Shown: one piece after another, positions 50,923 to 63,041 of the stretch
Layout: every line of letters starts with the position of its first letter
Position numbering within the stretch: position 1 is the stretch's first letter
Source: Dipylidium caninum
Taxonomy: Eukaryota; Platyhelminthes; Cestoda; Cyclophyllidea; Dipylidiidae
Length of the DNA stretch: 64,000 nt
Assembly (NCBI GenBank): GCA_017562135.1
Contig: QEYB01001019.1
Span: 124,001 to 188,000 of the forward strand
Direction: 5' to 3'
Translations under genes and position numbers: made by a program
The notes under the pieces: generated by a model
Told to the model about the DNA's origin: nothing
Seen by the model: the letters and a program-made list of their open reading frames with translations, nothing else
Databases searched by the model: none

Positions 50923-50962
50923 GGTGAATAGGAGGCCTTTTACCGCAGGCCTCCTATTCACA
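50923..50962. repeat. Perfect hairpin: 15-bp stem, 8-nt loop, beside a CA repeat
   Basis: GTGAATAGGAGGCCT at 50924-50938 is the exact reverse complement of AGGCCTCCTATTCAC at 50947-50961, with an 8-nt loop between. A (CA)n run starts directly at the right foot. No T-run follows on either side, so a polymerase III or bacterial-type terminator is not indicated. Confidence 0.95.
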
Positions 50963-50994
50963 CACACACACACACACATACACACACACACATA
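50959..50994. repeat. (AC)n microsatellite
   Basis: About 18 AC units interrupted by two AT units, abutting the hairpin. Confidence 0.95.
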
Positions 50995-51313
50995 CAATAA
51001 ACTCGGAATTGCGCAATATGAAGAAACGCAGGTGGCAGATAGGCAGACGGGGCTGTTTTCAAGTCGAATTTTGGCAAGTGGACATTTAAGACCGAGTGGG
51101 AACAGACTGCGGCCCAACTGGACGTAGGCACAAAGTGTCATTCATCGCCTTTTCTGCACAAAGAGTTGGCTTATTTTGGATGAATTTAACGAGGAAGGTA
51201 TTTTCTTGGAGGGAAACAAATTATACGTAGCGTCTGTAAGGCTGAAAACTGTTCTTACTTGGGGTGATAAGTTCACCGACTGGTGAGGCTTCTTTCAGGT
51301 CGGTCTGACTTGC

Positions 51314-51334
51314 CACACACACACACACACACAC
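51314..51334. repeat. (AC)10 microsatellite
   Basis: A perfect dinucleotide run. Confidence 0.95.
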
Positions 51335-54172
51335 TCGCTTCTTGTAAGGTTTGTTGGCAAGTATTCTGGAACCTGCATCGTCTCTCTCACTCGCCATTCA
51401 TCTCCTTTTCTAAATCGCCCGCATATCACCGCAGTGAATAGCTGTAGGCGAAGTTAAATTTAGTCGGACTTAAAAATACCGAAGGAACTGGATATAAGCG
51501 CAGAGATGTGTACAAATAAAGTTAGCCAATCTGTTCAGCGGGCGGGGGAATTCGAGCCACATCCGACAATGTACCCACGGAGCCGCGGATTCTGTTACAA
51601 AGCGGTGGGCGGATTGACAGACCATCGGCGTGGTTTATCTACGCAAATGGAAGAGTTGCGGTGATCATGTCGCCTCTCCGATGGAGGGTGGACTGAGGTG
51701 GCAGCCCTTTGCATTCCCCAAGGTGTTTTGCGAAGGCGAGGAAAAAAAGAAACCCCGGTGTAGGCATTTAGGCGAACCGATGCTGGGATGTTTTGTCACG
51801 AGAGCAGAGGGAAGGGCTGATAATGTGGAGCTCTGCCGTTCGGACCATCCTCTTTCACGAGATGATAACCGAAGTCCCAAGGGGGGCAGGAGGAGGGCGG
51901 GGTGAGTTACCCCATCGCCTGAGAGGGCGCCCTTCCCGTCAGCAGCAGGAGAAAGACTCCTACTCTCACTTGTCACTCCGAACATGACAGAAGGCAACGA
52001 CGCAGTTGATTTTTGGGGGAGATTTTCTACTGAATAAGTAGAATTTTTATAGACTATTTGACGAAATAAAGAGGCAGGTGCATTTAAAAGGCCTTTGTCG
52101 ACGGTTCATGTACTTTGAAGGAGCTTCAGTGTTCTGGGAAAATGCTTAAATGTTTTAAATGTCGCCAAACCTCCGCGCACTCAAGGGATTCGCCGTATCA
52201 CCGCCGTGGATCGTGGGGAGGCGGGGACATCAACTTGAGCCTTTTCGGCGCTATTTATTCACTTCCGCCTGGTTGACGTGGGGACAAACTGAAAGTGTCC
52301 AGTAGACGTAATTCTGGCAGTCGCCGTGACCGAATGACTTCTTGCGTCGTAGACGACGGCTGATTTTTTGGACACGGTCCGATCAAGCACTGTCATTAGT
52401 GGTTGTTGAGACACAGACAGCTGCCGCCGTCCAGTGAAAAAAATAAGTGTGTGTGCGGTTTTTGACCTTCAGCGTTCTTTATACTTGTCGAAGCGGTTTC
52501 TGGTACAATCCAGCGGCTTTGGTGTGCCATCCTAATGCGTCCCCAACTCGTTCAGTCTTTTTCGTCGCGTTGAAACATCCACAAAGCCTTCATGACGTCT
52601 CTTCGCCTCCCACCGGTTCAAAATCCACTTGTAACAGCCGTACAACTTTTACAAGACGTGGTAAGACGTCTTAGGCAGAAATGATATATGAATTTTGAGG
52701 TGTTTTGTAGGTTATTGTAGCCAATCACATTCACAAGGACTCTTATTTCACCTGTGTGGTTGAGGACGAAGGAGGCCACCTCGCTAAACACTGCAATTGT
52801 GGATAGATGACGAGGCAAAAACTAGCAGGGGCATTTAAAACGAGAGAGGGAACACTTTCTCCAGGCGTTCCAACATACCTCATCGCGCATCAACAAACAA
52901 CCCTCCCAGATGGACGGTCTGCCAGTCTGCGCACTGAGGTAGCTTCACTTTCTCGAAAATCCCTCTTACGTCGTGGGACGAAGACGTTGGGTTTAGTACT
53001 TACACATCGAAGGAACATCGGTGGTTACGCTCAGCGACCACCAAACTTCACCCCTCGAGAGTGTTGCATGGTGGCCTCGTGGGTTGGTGGAGGTTCGTCG
53101 AACGTCGGGGTGGCACCGGCTCCACGTGCGCCTTCTCCCCAAGCACCTGAGGACGAGAAGAGCGATTTGAGCCTCAGCCCCTGCGAACAAATGAAGTGTG
53201 CTCCATTTGTTCATTGGCCTTCACAACTTCTTCCTCAGCCTCCTTCGATGCGACGCGGATTCGGAGACTTATCGGAGGGAGACGACCTCCCTGAACGGAA
53301 CATTTGGATAGAAGTCGACAGCAACCCTTCATCCCCATCGGAAAGGGACGCACGGGCTCAGTGAACCGTAAGGTTTCGCTCAACAAAACCTCAAGCGTCC
53401 TTCACTATGGAGGGAATTAGTCGCAGAAGTCGAACAACCGCAAATGCAAAAAGACTTTCTGCCTAAACGCTGAAGACTCATCCACTGCCATTAGCTAATT
53501 TGTTCTATTATTTCACTGTTCTACAAGGCAATGGGAGACTCAACAGTTTAAATTGCTGTCCAAATTTGAGGAAAACACGAGGCGATTTTTGGAGCAAACA
53601 CATTTTGAATATATGTTTCGTAAAAGTCCATGTTAATTCCATAAAAATGACGAGGTTACGCTTATCGCCCAAGTCAAAATTCGTAGGGGGAAAGTTGTTT
53701 TCAGGGGAAAAGGCACGCAGACGACTGGACGACTTAATTGCGTCGTGTGGTAGGGACTCAGTTTTCCACCTTCCGGTTTTAGACGCGACAAAGCCATACT
53801 GAAAAAAATGCTACGATCAGTCTTTTCCACGCGAAGTTATTGTTTGCCTTAGGGGAAAAGCCGCCCGAGGCAATTATGACCGTTTGCCACGAGGTAGGTG
53901 TGACATTCGTCCGTGATTTTCGTGTATATCTGGTGGCCCGAGGACCACGTTCGAGGAAAATTGCGCAAATTACACAATGTGGCAAATGAACAACCAAAGT
54001 GTGTCATTTACTGTTCACTACAACATTTCTGTGTGTCTGAAAAAAAAGAACATCTAACCAAAGATGTGTTCATACCATCTGGAATAAAGAAGAGGCCTTC
54101 GATCCCCAGGATTTCGTCAAACACACATTACCATAGTTACTTTAAGCCTATTTTTTTGTACAATCATTACAG

Positions 54173-54339
54173 ATGTGCCTCACTTCTTGACTACCCACAA
54201 GGAAAAGTTGAAGTCGGGAGATTTTGTCAACGTGAAAGACAGCCGGGGGCCCAGTCGACGTTTTCGGGGAAAGAGACACACATTGCACAAGGTGTATCAA
54301 GTACTGAGAGCTCATTCTGTCCCGGTGACTTCGCCGTGA
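54173..54339 (+). other. Possible exon or retroelement tail
   Basis: A pyrimidine-rich acceptor ending ATCATTACAG precedes a frame of about 54 codons reading VPHFLTTHKEKLKSGDFVNV, then a KDSRGPSRRFRGK segment, and ending at TGA 54337-54339. A GTGTAT donor overlaps at about 54290. The SGDFVNVKDSRGPSRRF segment loosely resembles the C-terminal region of retrotransposon integrases (GDxVxxxD followed by a basic stretch). No integrase core or reverse transcriptase is visible upstream, so neither reading is secure. Confidence 0.18.
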
Positions 54340-54903
54340 CATTTTAAGTGATGACAGGCTAAACGGGGGACTCCCAAATAACCCAAAGCACGATTCGAAC
54401 ATGAGTCACGTAGATGACATCAACAGAACAATAGACAGCTTGCTTAAAAGGTGACAACTACGAATCTTTGGTGTGGGGAAGGGGGAGGGAAGGGAGATTA
54501 GTTTTTTTAACAGAGTGAGGAGTATAATACGCAAAGGTTTTCCTTATTAAGAATATTATTGTTAAGGTTGTTTTAAGTTAACAAAATTCACGCATATAAG
54601 CTCATAATGCTAGTGTTGTATTATGGCATAGAAACAAACTAATGCTAAAACCTATTGTTTGAAGAAAGAAATAAGTTAAGTAACTCGGAGGTCTCTCAAA
54701 GTTCTTTGTCACCTTATTTCCACAGACGAGTGAGGCTAGTCCCTTTGAAATTTCATTTACATGTTTTGTTTATAACTGAATTTGTACATTCTTTAGGGGG
54801 ATGCAGAATTATTCCCTCGGCTTTACAGTAAACGCCTGCATATTCGCCATATTCGGTGTGCAATTACTCAAAAGCCAGGCAACGTGTCTGACCCTGTGAG
54901 CTG

Positions 54904-55132
54904 ATTGGATGGTTGCCTGCACACGTTATTTGCCAAGTGGCCAATCAACGCGCAGCCTAGTGGATGCGTCACACGAACTTGGCGCAATGCACCATTAAGT
55001 CTGCAGCCAATTCGTGTGGCTCATCCATCCTCTGTACTTCGGTAATAACTTGTTTTTCATTGTGAAACTAAACCGACTAGCTAAAATAACCATTCTCTTT
55101 TACTCGATTATGGCACTGTCATTGGTATAAAG
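54904..55132 (+). promoter_or_regulatory. Promoter-like cluster: four CCAAT boxes and a TATA box
   Basis: CCAAT or its complement ATTGG occurs at 54904-54908, 54941-54945, 55007-55011 and 55121-55125. A TATAAAG element follows at 55126-55132 on the plus strand. This density is unlike the surrounding DNA. No convincing coding exon starts within the next few hundred bases; the nearest recognised plus-strand gene begins 1.9 kb downstream, so the target is unknown. Confidence 0.3.
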
Positions 55133-56994
55133 TGAGAGTGGGGAGCTCCCTCCATGATGTATAACCGCGCTAACGTCTAGCCAACACGTACCTAAATACA
55201 CAAACCTCCCACCATTTAATTTCGTCTTAAATACGACCTTCTTGAAGGTAAAGCCCTAAGAAAGTGAAAGCATGGACACTGAGAGGATGACGCGACGAGA
55301 TTGAGGAAGAAAGTGCGATTTTCAAAATCTCCGAACTGGCTGTTAGTCAGGAATAAATCATTGCACTTTCAGTCGTCACCATGCAGTGTCTGCCGCTTAG
55401 TGGAACATCACATACGTAAGGTGAATGTACCATCGAGGGCAGATGAATGTCAGAAACATGTGGCGTGTGACTGTGTGGTTAGTTGATGTAAGCTTTCAAT
55501 CCAAAAGTCAATTTACTTTCTTTTTTTTTCTGTTAAATACGACGATCAACGGTCTCGGTTGATAACTGATTTTCCGAATATCCTCAAAATTGCTCGTTTC
55601 ATTCAAACACAAACACCAGGTTAACATTTTTCTTCAAATTTTAGGGCATTTTGAGTATTGACATTATTTTCCCTCCCATCAACGGGTTCAGTTCCAGTAA
55701 ATCCTAATGTTACCAAGGCCGGCAACAGGCAGTGGATTTTAATTATTTTTAATAAATGCTCCTCATCATACTCCGACTGTCTACTGCTTACTAGTTATAT
55801 TATTTGCATGTGAATGCCCTTTCGCATTTCAACAACTGACGAGAGCTTTCAAAGGGAGGAAATGGTGTTTAAAGTTGAGGCAATTCATCATGAGTGGAGA
55901 CTTTCCCTCCCCCATGCACCCACGTATTAATCCTTGTTTTTGCTTTTTTCACGCATTAAGCTGAGTAACTGCACATCTCCTTTGCCATTTCCACCTAAAC
56001 CTTATCTTAGCCAACCACCTGTCGCCGTTGGTGCTCCTGTGTTGAAGCTCTCCTCCTCGGCTCCTAGTCCTGCCACAGACGCACTGCTGGGTATTTTGCG
56101 CGTCTAGAAAAAAGGTTCTGGAAAAACACTCTGTATCCATTAACATCAGCCGAAACCTCCAGGGCTGTTCACACTTTCTAGTGTTATATTTTGGCAATTT
56201 TCGCCGTCGCTGTTAATCGCGATGATCGGGTCGCCTACGTGGTGGAATCACTTAGTGCGTGCTGCAATCTACAAATCGTTGGAGTATGCCTCGTTGAGCT
56301 AAAATTCGCAAATAAACGTAGATGAGGTGATGCGAAATAGACTTGGACCTGCAAAATGCAATTAGCCCTTTCCCAGAACCGGTGGAATTTTGACAAAATA
56401 TCCTCTCGATATGTAATTCTTGGCGCCTCGACGCAAAATGTAGACAACATTTGAATTTGCACATGGCTCAGCCACAGAGGTGTGGCGCCCTGCCGCGTCT
56501 TACCACGTACACACTGACAGCAAAAGTGCTTCCTATGATTTGTAAAATAGTCGCTCGACATAAATTCAGACCTTTCATGCGGACATACTTTAGGCCTTTA
56601 CGGCGGGGCAGAAGTAGTCGGTGCGATTATGGGGAGATTCCGAACACTTTTACCGACTCTGACAAATGGGAGTGAAAAGGGAGGCCAAATCTACACCGGC
56701 CGGTTGTTCATTTCGAGATCTTCTTCAACTGACAGCTCCTGAAGCATGCGTGAAGGCGTCAGAAGACCGACAAGCCTTTTATAACGCGTAGAAGGGTTGA
56801 CAAGACCACTGTGGTCTTATCCCTCCTCGTAAACAATTGGCCCCCACGGTTCACATACCTCGTGATTCTCATAGTCCTTCTGCGACAATATCTCGTTACA
56901 TCCACCTCAGTCATCTCTGCCAACGGTTGCCATGGTTTCGGTTGTGTGAGGGGACGGACAATAGGAGAGACGACAGGTCGCCTCATTTGCCCCG

Positions 56995-59143
56995 ATGACA
57001 GGCCCGCGAACTGCCAGTCTCCCGTCCTACGTGGACCGGGTCCCTCTGGCGCGGAGACGCAAGCCCGACTCGTGGAGTGTCACCGCGGTAGAGATCGCCC
57101 TCGTCCTCGTGGCAGCGGCCGCAGGCCTCTTCGCCTACTACCGGACGCACGACCTGCCCTTCTATGCCACGAAATTCTATGCTCATTTGGGCTCTTCTGT
57201 AAGCCTACTTACTCGGAGATGTCGTTTTTTTTTGTAAATTTACGGGGATTTATAAAAATGAGCAGATATCAATGGGTTGATGTTAGAAGTGTTCCTTCTC
57301 ACCTTTTGATAAAAGTCTAATTTCTCCCGCCACCTTTCCCGTGGGCAAAACTTATGGGAACTGCAATGTCGGTTGTTTTCCTTCTCTTTTTTTGTAATAA
57401 AACACTGCCTCACTTCGGTGTTAACTGGGATTTCCTATAGGATTTGGATTTTATCCACCAGGTATGCACATTTTTCGTTAAATAATTGCTGCTTCTGCTT
57501 TTGACCCGGGATTTGGCTAGACATGAGATTCAACGCCATGGTTTTTACGGTGGCGATTGTTACATAATGGTACACATTACGGTAGTAAATTCTCTCATGA
57601 AGTGAATGTTTGCCTCAGGAGTCCCACGGAGTGACCAAACACTCGAGCAGCTTTTAGAAGGAGAGCAGACAGCTCCGTGACGGCAGTTCCGTGAGACATT
57701 GGCGCCGTTTTGGGTCGCTTTTCCATGCTTAAACAAAAATAATCCTCCACTCTCACCAAAACACTCGCCCAAGTTGGAATGGGTTATTAGGCAGGGAAGA
57801 CGGAAAGGATTTTTGAAGTTTAGCATTGGACAACTACTTCTGTTATAATTTTACATACTAAATTAGGTTATTTGTTTCTAAATACAAATTAAGCAGCACA
57901 TAACACAAGGGTGGGTGCACAATTGGGTTGGTTGTGAAGGAATTTGAAGGAGTTTACAAACGTCTGCCTTCAACACATCACAATTCCGAGGTGTTTCGCA
58001 TTTCAGAGAGGCACCATTTCAAATTGCCACCGTGCATCAAGGCTTTTCGTATAAAGTCTTAACATTTAGGGAAAGGAGGAAATCGCGATTATGGAAGCAT
58101 AAGCTTAAGGGAAATGATTTCCACATCTCCGAGCAGACGACATTTCTGTGGACTCAGGTCCTCATACCACAGCCTTTCCAAAGTTGTTCGTTAGAACCCT
58201 CAAAAACATCCCCAATCACCCAAACAACTTCGTGTACTTGACGAAAGTGACAGTATAAATCAACGAACCGGGGAATTTTCAAGCATATTAAGAGATTTCT
58301 TTTCAACCGATAGCAAAATTTTCCGTTTCCCTTTTTGGAGCACCTCGAGGAGCTTGTTACTGTGGCTCAGATGGAATCCGACGATATCAGTGTACGAATG
58401 GTCACCTGTACCGACTCTCTCCCCTTTTTCTCTCTCCCCATTAACTGGCATGCAGAAAGACGGAAGCGGATAATGCCTTAGAAGAACCTTTGAACAAGTT
58501 GTATTGTCCATATTGTGCGATTTAAGACCGACGGTGAATTCTGTGTTAAGAAACCGGTAAGGGAAAGATCAGTTTTAATCACAACGTAGATTTGTTTACG
58601 CCTTTTCCCCTAATTAGAAACACAACCAAATGTGAAAAGGCATTGTCGAGTCAGGGGACAATTCACCTGACTCTCCACCTCCAATTGGCTGAGCGACCGC
58701 ATATTTTATTCAAAAGTGTTGAGGTGGGCTGGGGGGAATGGGAGTTCTATCCCCTCCAACTCAATCGAGACCGGGGATTTTTGTAGGAAGCCCAGCATCT
58801 GCTGAGTCAATACTACCTCAGTCGGAGGGACGAGAGTCCGGAACACGCATTCCAGGCAGAACACTGGCTTACGAAGGCGGCCGCGGCCGGACACGGCATC
58901 GCGGCTTACAACTTGGCTCTGGCGCATATTCGTGGAGATCTGCCGTCAAATTCTACGCCCGAGGTAAGACACGTCCACGGCCTCCTTTCCCAGGCTGTTC
59001 GCGAGGGAGTTCCTGAGGCGTTGATTTTGTTGCACTACTGTGGACACGGCCAGTGCTACGGTCACCAGAGGCAAAGGAAACATCAAGAGCAGCAGCAGCA
59101 CCGGGAACAGCACTTGCAAAACTCCTTGAAACGTGATCCCTAA
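56995..59143 (+). CDS. Small membrane protein with a Sel1-like repeat, two exons
   Basis: Exon 1 is 56995-57198, ending phase 0 at a GTAAGC donor. Exon 2 is 58787-59143, starting after TTTTTGTAG, in the same phase and ending in TGA. The joined 186-residue protein has a polar basic start, a hydrophobic span at residues 29-48 (VTAVEIALVLVAAAAGLFAY), and YATKFYAHLGSS leading across the splice junction into EAQHLLSQYYLS. Residues 69-118 match a Sel1-like (SLR) alpha-helical repeat: AEHWLTKAAAAGHGIAAYNL is its signature. A weaker second repeat, VHGLLSQAVREGVPEALILL, follows at 131-150. The tail is Gln/His/Arg-rich. Such repeats act as protein-binding scaffolds, for example in ER-associated degradation and mitochondrial stress signalling. 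An in-frame TAG lies 11 codons before the chosen ATG. Exon 1 is GC-rich; the intron is 1588 nt and could hide another exon, although the phases already fit. The exact orthologue is not recognised. Confidence 0.68.
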
Positions 59144-62100
59144 AATTCTCTCGACGTCCCCATGCAGATATGAATTTACACAGTTTACTTGGACACCTAA
59201 TAAGGCATCCGATTCTCCAAGTCGGGGGTTGTTGTTGTTTTCTCTATTATTTAACCGTCGTTCTCATTAAGTTTCCCTCGGTAGAAGCTCCCCAGTATTC
59301 TCCCACGCCCCCGATGGGCAAATCTTCGAAGTTTTCAAAAGTGCAGCCTGTTAATGTCAATTTAGATAAATTATTGAAGCAAAGTGGTGATTAAAAGCCG
59401 AGGAAGTGGGCAAAGAAGACTCAGAGAGGAGGCTTGAAAACGCGTGGGTGGAAGGAGCGACGTGTTGTGACAAACTCTTATTTAAATTGTCAGCAGGAGG
59501 GTGTTACAACGAGGAGAATATTTACACTGTTCCACATCCAGTCAAGCATGCAATTCGCGCAGCGCTTGGGCAAACATTGCAATTGTAGGAATTTGCGACT
59601 GGAGTTTAGGCCACTTTTTTTGTCCGACATGTCATAGTCGTCTGTCAACTCATTCCAGCGTAATTGCTAATTTTGCTCACCGGCTCCCTATGCCTCCACT
59701 TTCCTATCAGCACAATTTCGACGAAGCAATTAAGAATTCCTTAATGTAATAAGGAAAGGTATACAAAATTTCTGTCATTTTAATCCTAATTAATGGCGGA
59801 TGTCGTCGAACTCCTGTTACCCAAATCCTTGCGACGCCTTCGAGGAAGAGCTTCTGCAATGCTATCAACATTTAAATTCACATATTTCCTTGGAAATGTC
59901 TCGACGACTGTAAGAGGCCCTCTAACCACTTGTAGAGACTTTTTTTGTTTATTGGCAACTTTTATCAACCGCCTTAACTGGCTATGCTTTTATACATGGG
60001 AGGGAAGCTGCCAGAAGATAATGGTCATCTGCCTTTTGTGATAAAAAGAGGAAGGGGGCAGCGATGACACTAGCAATAAATCGGTAGGATGTCGCAGAAA
60101 GATGCGACTATCTATGAACATCCACCAGGCCGCCTTCAAGTAGGGACATGCAAGACGAAATCGGAGCTATTTTTCTATTGATAACCGAAATAAGTAGTAT
60201 TTTGGGGACATGTACTGGAAAAGATAAATAAGTGCTCTTTCGCGTCTGAAAGAGGCAGTCATCGTGCAGCCAGTTGTTCTACATCGTACCAACGTAATTA
60301 ACCATCTCCGGGACACACCGTCTGCAGGTCGAGTGCTAAGAAGGAGGAATGAAGTTTAAGTGTCAAGTTAGACGCCAACTGCTAGGATTTTGTATATTGC
60401 CGAGCTATCTTGTGACCGACATCGTCGAAATCCACTCAGAAGGGGGTTTTCGGAGATAGTCTGCCAATCCCAGACCTGTCGTCAGCTTTTGAAAAAGACA
60501 TTGATTCATAAATTACACGGGGAAGGAGGTCCCAGTGCCGGCGTACTTGGAGAGGAGCTGCGGTTTTCTGGCATCTCAACTAATGCATTGGCACACTTGT
60601 CGCCAGGGCACATGTGCAACATGCCAAATAGTCTGGCACAGAAATAAGTGGTAACTACAACAAAGTAATTAAGATGTCTGTTTTTAAATTTGTTTTTAGT
60701 AAACTTTACGCAGATTAGCTGCCCCTTCTGTCACGTTTGGAAGAAGAGACGTGGAGCCTTCGCGAAGGCTCAAGCGATCGTTGAACAATTTGCCCATCAC
60801 TAACACAAAAAACGGTATTTTTAACGTGCATTTTCTTGCTGACGTAGTGAAACTCCATTCGATGATCCTCTTGTTTTTGGGCTTCCTAAACTCGTGACTT
60901 TCTTGGTGTGGTGAGGAGAGAAACGACTTTTCTCTCCGTGAGTGGGGTTTTGGTTGCAACGCCCCAATAATGCAAGGCTCCACACCGTTCCCTGGGATAT
61001 ATTAATGCCACGACGAAGTGTTAGCGGACAGAATGCCTAAATGCTAAAGACCATTAAACTGTGTACTTTGTTGCCTCATCAAAGAACCAAGTTTTCCTTT
61101 GCCCCTCAACTGCTTGGCATCAGGCCACACCAAACAAGCGCCGTAGGCGGCAGAACCGCCTTTAATCTGCCACTCTCGGCCGGAATAGACTGGTTTTAAA
61201 GCATTTGTTTATGCTAATGTGAACCCCCGAGATAGCAGCGTGTCCAGTCGTGTTATGTTGGAAAGCCCCGCAAACATGTCCGTGCTTGTGGGTCGCTTCA
61301 CATACCTGCGTGCGTCCGCGCCATTCTGTGATTCACCCTTTGTCTTCCTTTTTACGATGTCAAAGGCCTCGTCCGAAGGATCCCCTCCCGGCAGACCAAC
61401 ACGGCTGTCCGCCGCTTCACCGTTGCTTACTTTCACAAATTAATGCAGCCATCATTTGCGTAGGTGATTATAAATTATCCCACAGTTGGGGGAGATGCGA
61501 TGCCGAGGTCGGAATTATAAAACTATCATTGTGAGTTAATTTCAGACAGCAGAGACATTACTGGTAAAAGTTGTCACACATAGGAAAAACGCATGTTGTC
61601 CTCAAAGACAAAGTAAGTCCAAGTATTTACGTGAGATCTTGAACGGAGCGCCCATGGCTACCAGACTCCGTCCCCGAAATACTTGAGTTTAACCTTAAAA
61701 CCACTTGACCCCATTTCATAAATCTTGTAAGTGGATCCTTCTACCTTCTGCTCTGTCGCACTGGTGTTCCCTCTCGTTGGATCAAATTCACTGCTTTAAG
61801 GTTTTTTTTCTATGTGCTTCGCCTTCACTTTCAGTCGAACACAGCGATTCACTCTAATGCCATTGTTAGCGGCGCCTAAATAGAAGGCTTATTTGAATGT
61901 GAAGAACTAATCTTCCATTATCTCCAGTATCTTCAATCACGCAGTTTTATCATTGTGCTCGCAAAAGGGACAAAGAAGAAAAATTAAAACTTCATTAGGT
62001 GTTGGGGAGCAGACACGTCTCCGGAGGAGTTGATTAGGTGTGGATTAAAGTCACCGGCCAACTGTTTACTTTAGACCCAGTGAATAGTTAAGAAATTGCG

Positions 62101-62958
62101 GAAAACCTTCTCTCACAGGCCGCCGTTGTAGTCTTTGAATTGGTTTAAACGCAGTTGGACAATTTTTGTTCTGCTTTAAGGACGTTGGGATAAATGGGAC
62201 GCACGAAAGGGACATTTTTGGCACCCAGGCAGTGGGGCAACTCCTTCTCCTCCCACCTCCATTAAAAAAGTACAATTTAGTGAAGGTGACAAGTTGATTG
62301 CGCTACGGCGCTTCTACTGACTTTGCACTGCGAAAGAATGGCCGGTGATTTGCCCTCTATTTTGCAAATGGGTGCTTCCGCCTTATAATTCCAGGACGGG
62401 AGTCCTGCCAATTCCCTTTACCTCCGTGGGTTCATGGCAAAGATGCTTCCCCTACACTGGTGTACAATTTCGCAGGTTTAAAGTCAAATGGTAGAAATGA
62501 CAAGCAGCGAGGACGACCGAAAGCTGACGGGTAGGGCAGAGCTGGTCGCTATGGCGTTGCATTTATAATCCAAGGAAGCGTGTTTGCCCATGTAAGGCCA
62601 AGTTTATCAAAGGGGGTGTTGCAACTCTCGGGAATCATTAAAATAACATCAGTTGGAGGTTGGGATAGCCAGTTTTGGTTTGCAGAGGCGAGCCTTACCG
62701 CCGGCCACGGAAAGAGTCGAATTCTTGGCCTTATTTAATCACTCTTTATATTACTTTTGCAATGTGACAATTGTACACGGCAAACAAAGTGTCTTTTGAT
62801 ATGAGGTGGAGGTGAAAAAAGGTGACTTCAGAGATAACATTACTTCGGCATCATCAAAGTAACTGATTAAACTCCCTTTAGTTACCTTGTTGTTGTGGTG
62901 CAACTTATCAACGAAGTTGACTCATAAAAAAAAGTTGCGGCGATGAGGAAAACGAGGA
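59144..62958. other. No firmly recognisable gene
   Basis: About 3.8 kb after the Sel1 gene. One minus-strand open segment at 61306-61436 ends at a strong CGCAG|GTATGT donor and reads GEAADSRVGLPGGDPSDEAF followed by DIVKRKTKG, which looks coding in composition. It has no clear acceptor or ATG and no match that I know. Nothing else stands out. Confidence 0.4.
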
Positions 62959-63041
62959 TAGGAGGAGGAGGAGGAGGAGGAGGAGGAGAGGAGGAAGGAA
63001 GAGGAGGAGGAGGAGGAGGAGGAGGAGGAGGAGGAGGAGGC
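62959..63041. repeat. (AGG)n microsatellite
   Basis: An 83-bp purine tract of AGG units with a short imperfect centre (GAGAGGAGGAAGGAA). It creates a false poly-serine frame on the minus strand. Confidence 0.95.

Larger units (their letters stand above)
50051..56994. other. No firmly recognisable gene
   Basis: About 7 kb. It holds (AC)n runs at 50959-50994 and 51314-51334, a perfect hairpin at 50923-50962, a weak exon candidate at 54173-54339 and a promoter-like cluster at 54904-55132. The longest open frame (52807-53364, 185 codons) has no motif that I recognise and is about the maximum expected by chance in a window this size. Confidence 0.5.

Noticed and set aside
52807..53364. 185-codon plus-strand frame starting at an ATG
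   Set aside because: No family motif, no splice support and biased composition. A frame this long is expected about once by chance in 64 kb read in six frames, so I left it unannotated.
56811..57320. 169-codon frame overlapping exon 1 of the Sel1 gene
   Set aside because: The overlapping frame starting at 56995 contains the membrane span, ends at a phase-matched donor and joins a Sel1 exon; this one is an out-of-frame Arg/Pro/Gly-rich shadow of the GC-rich exon.
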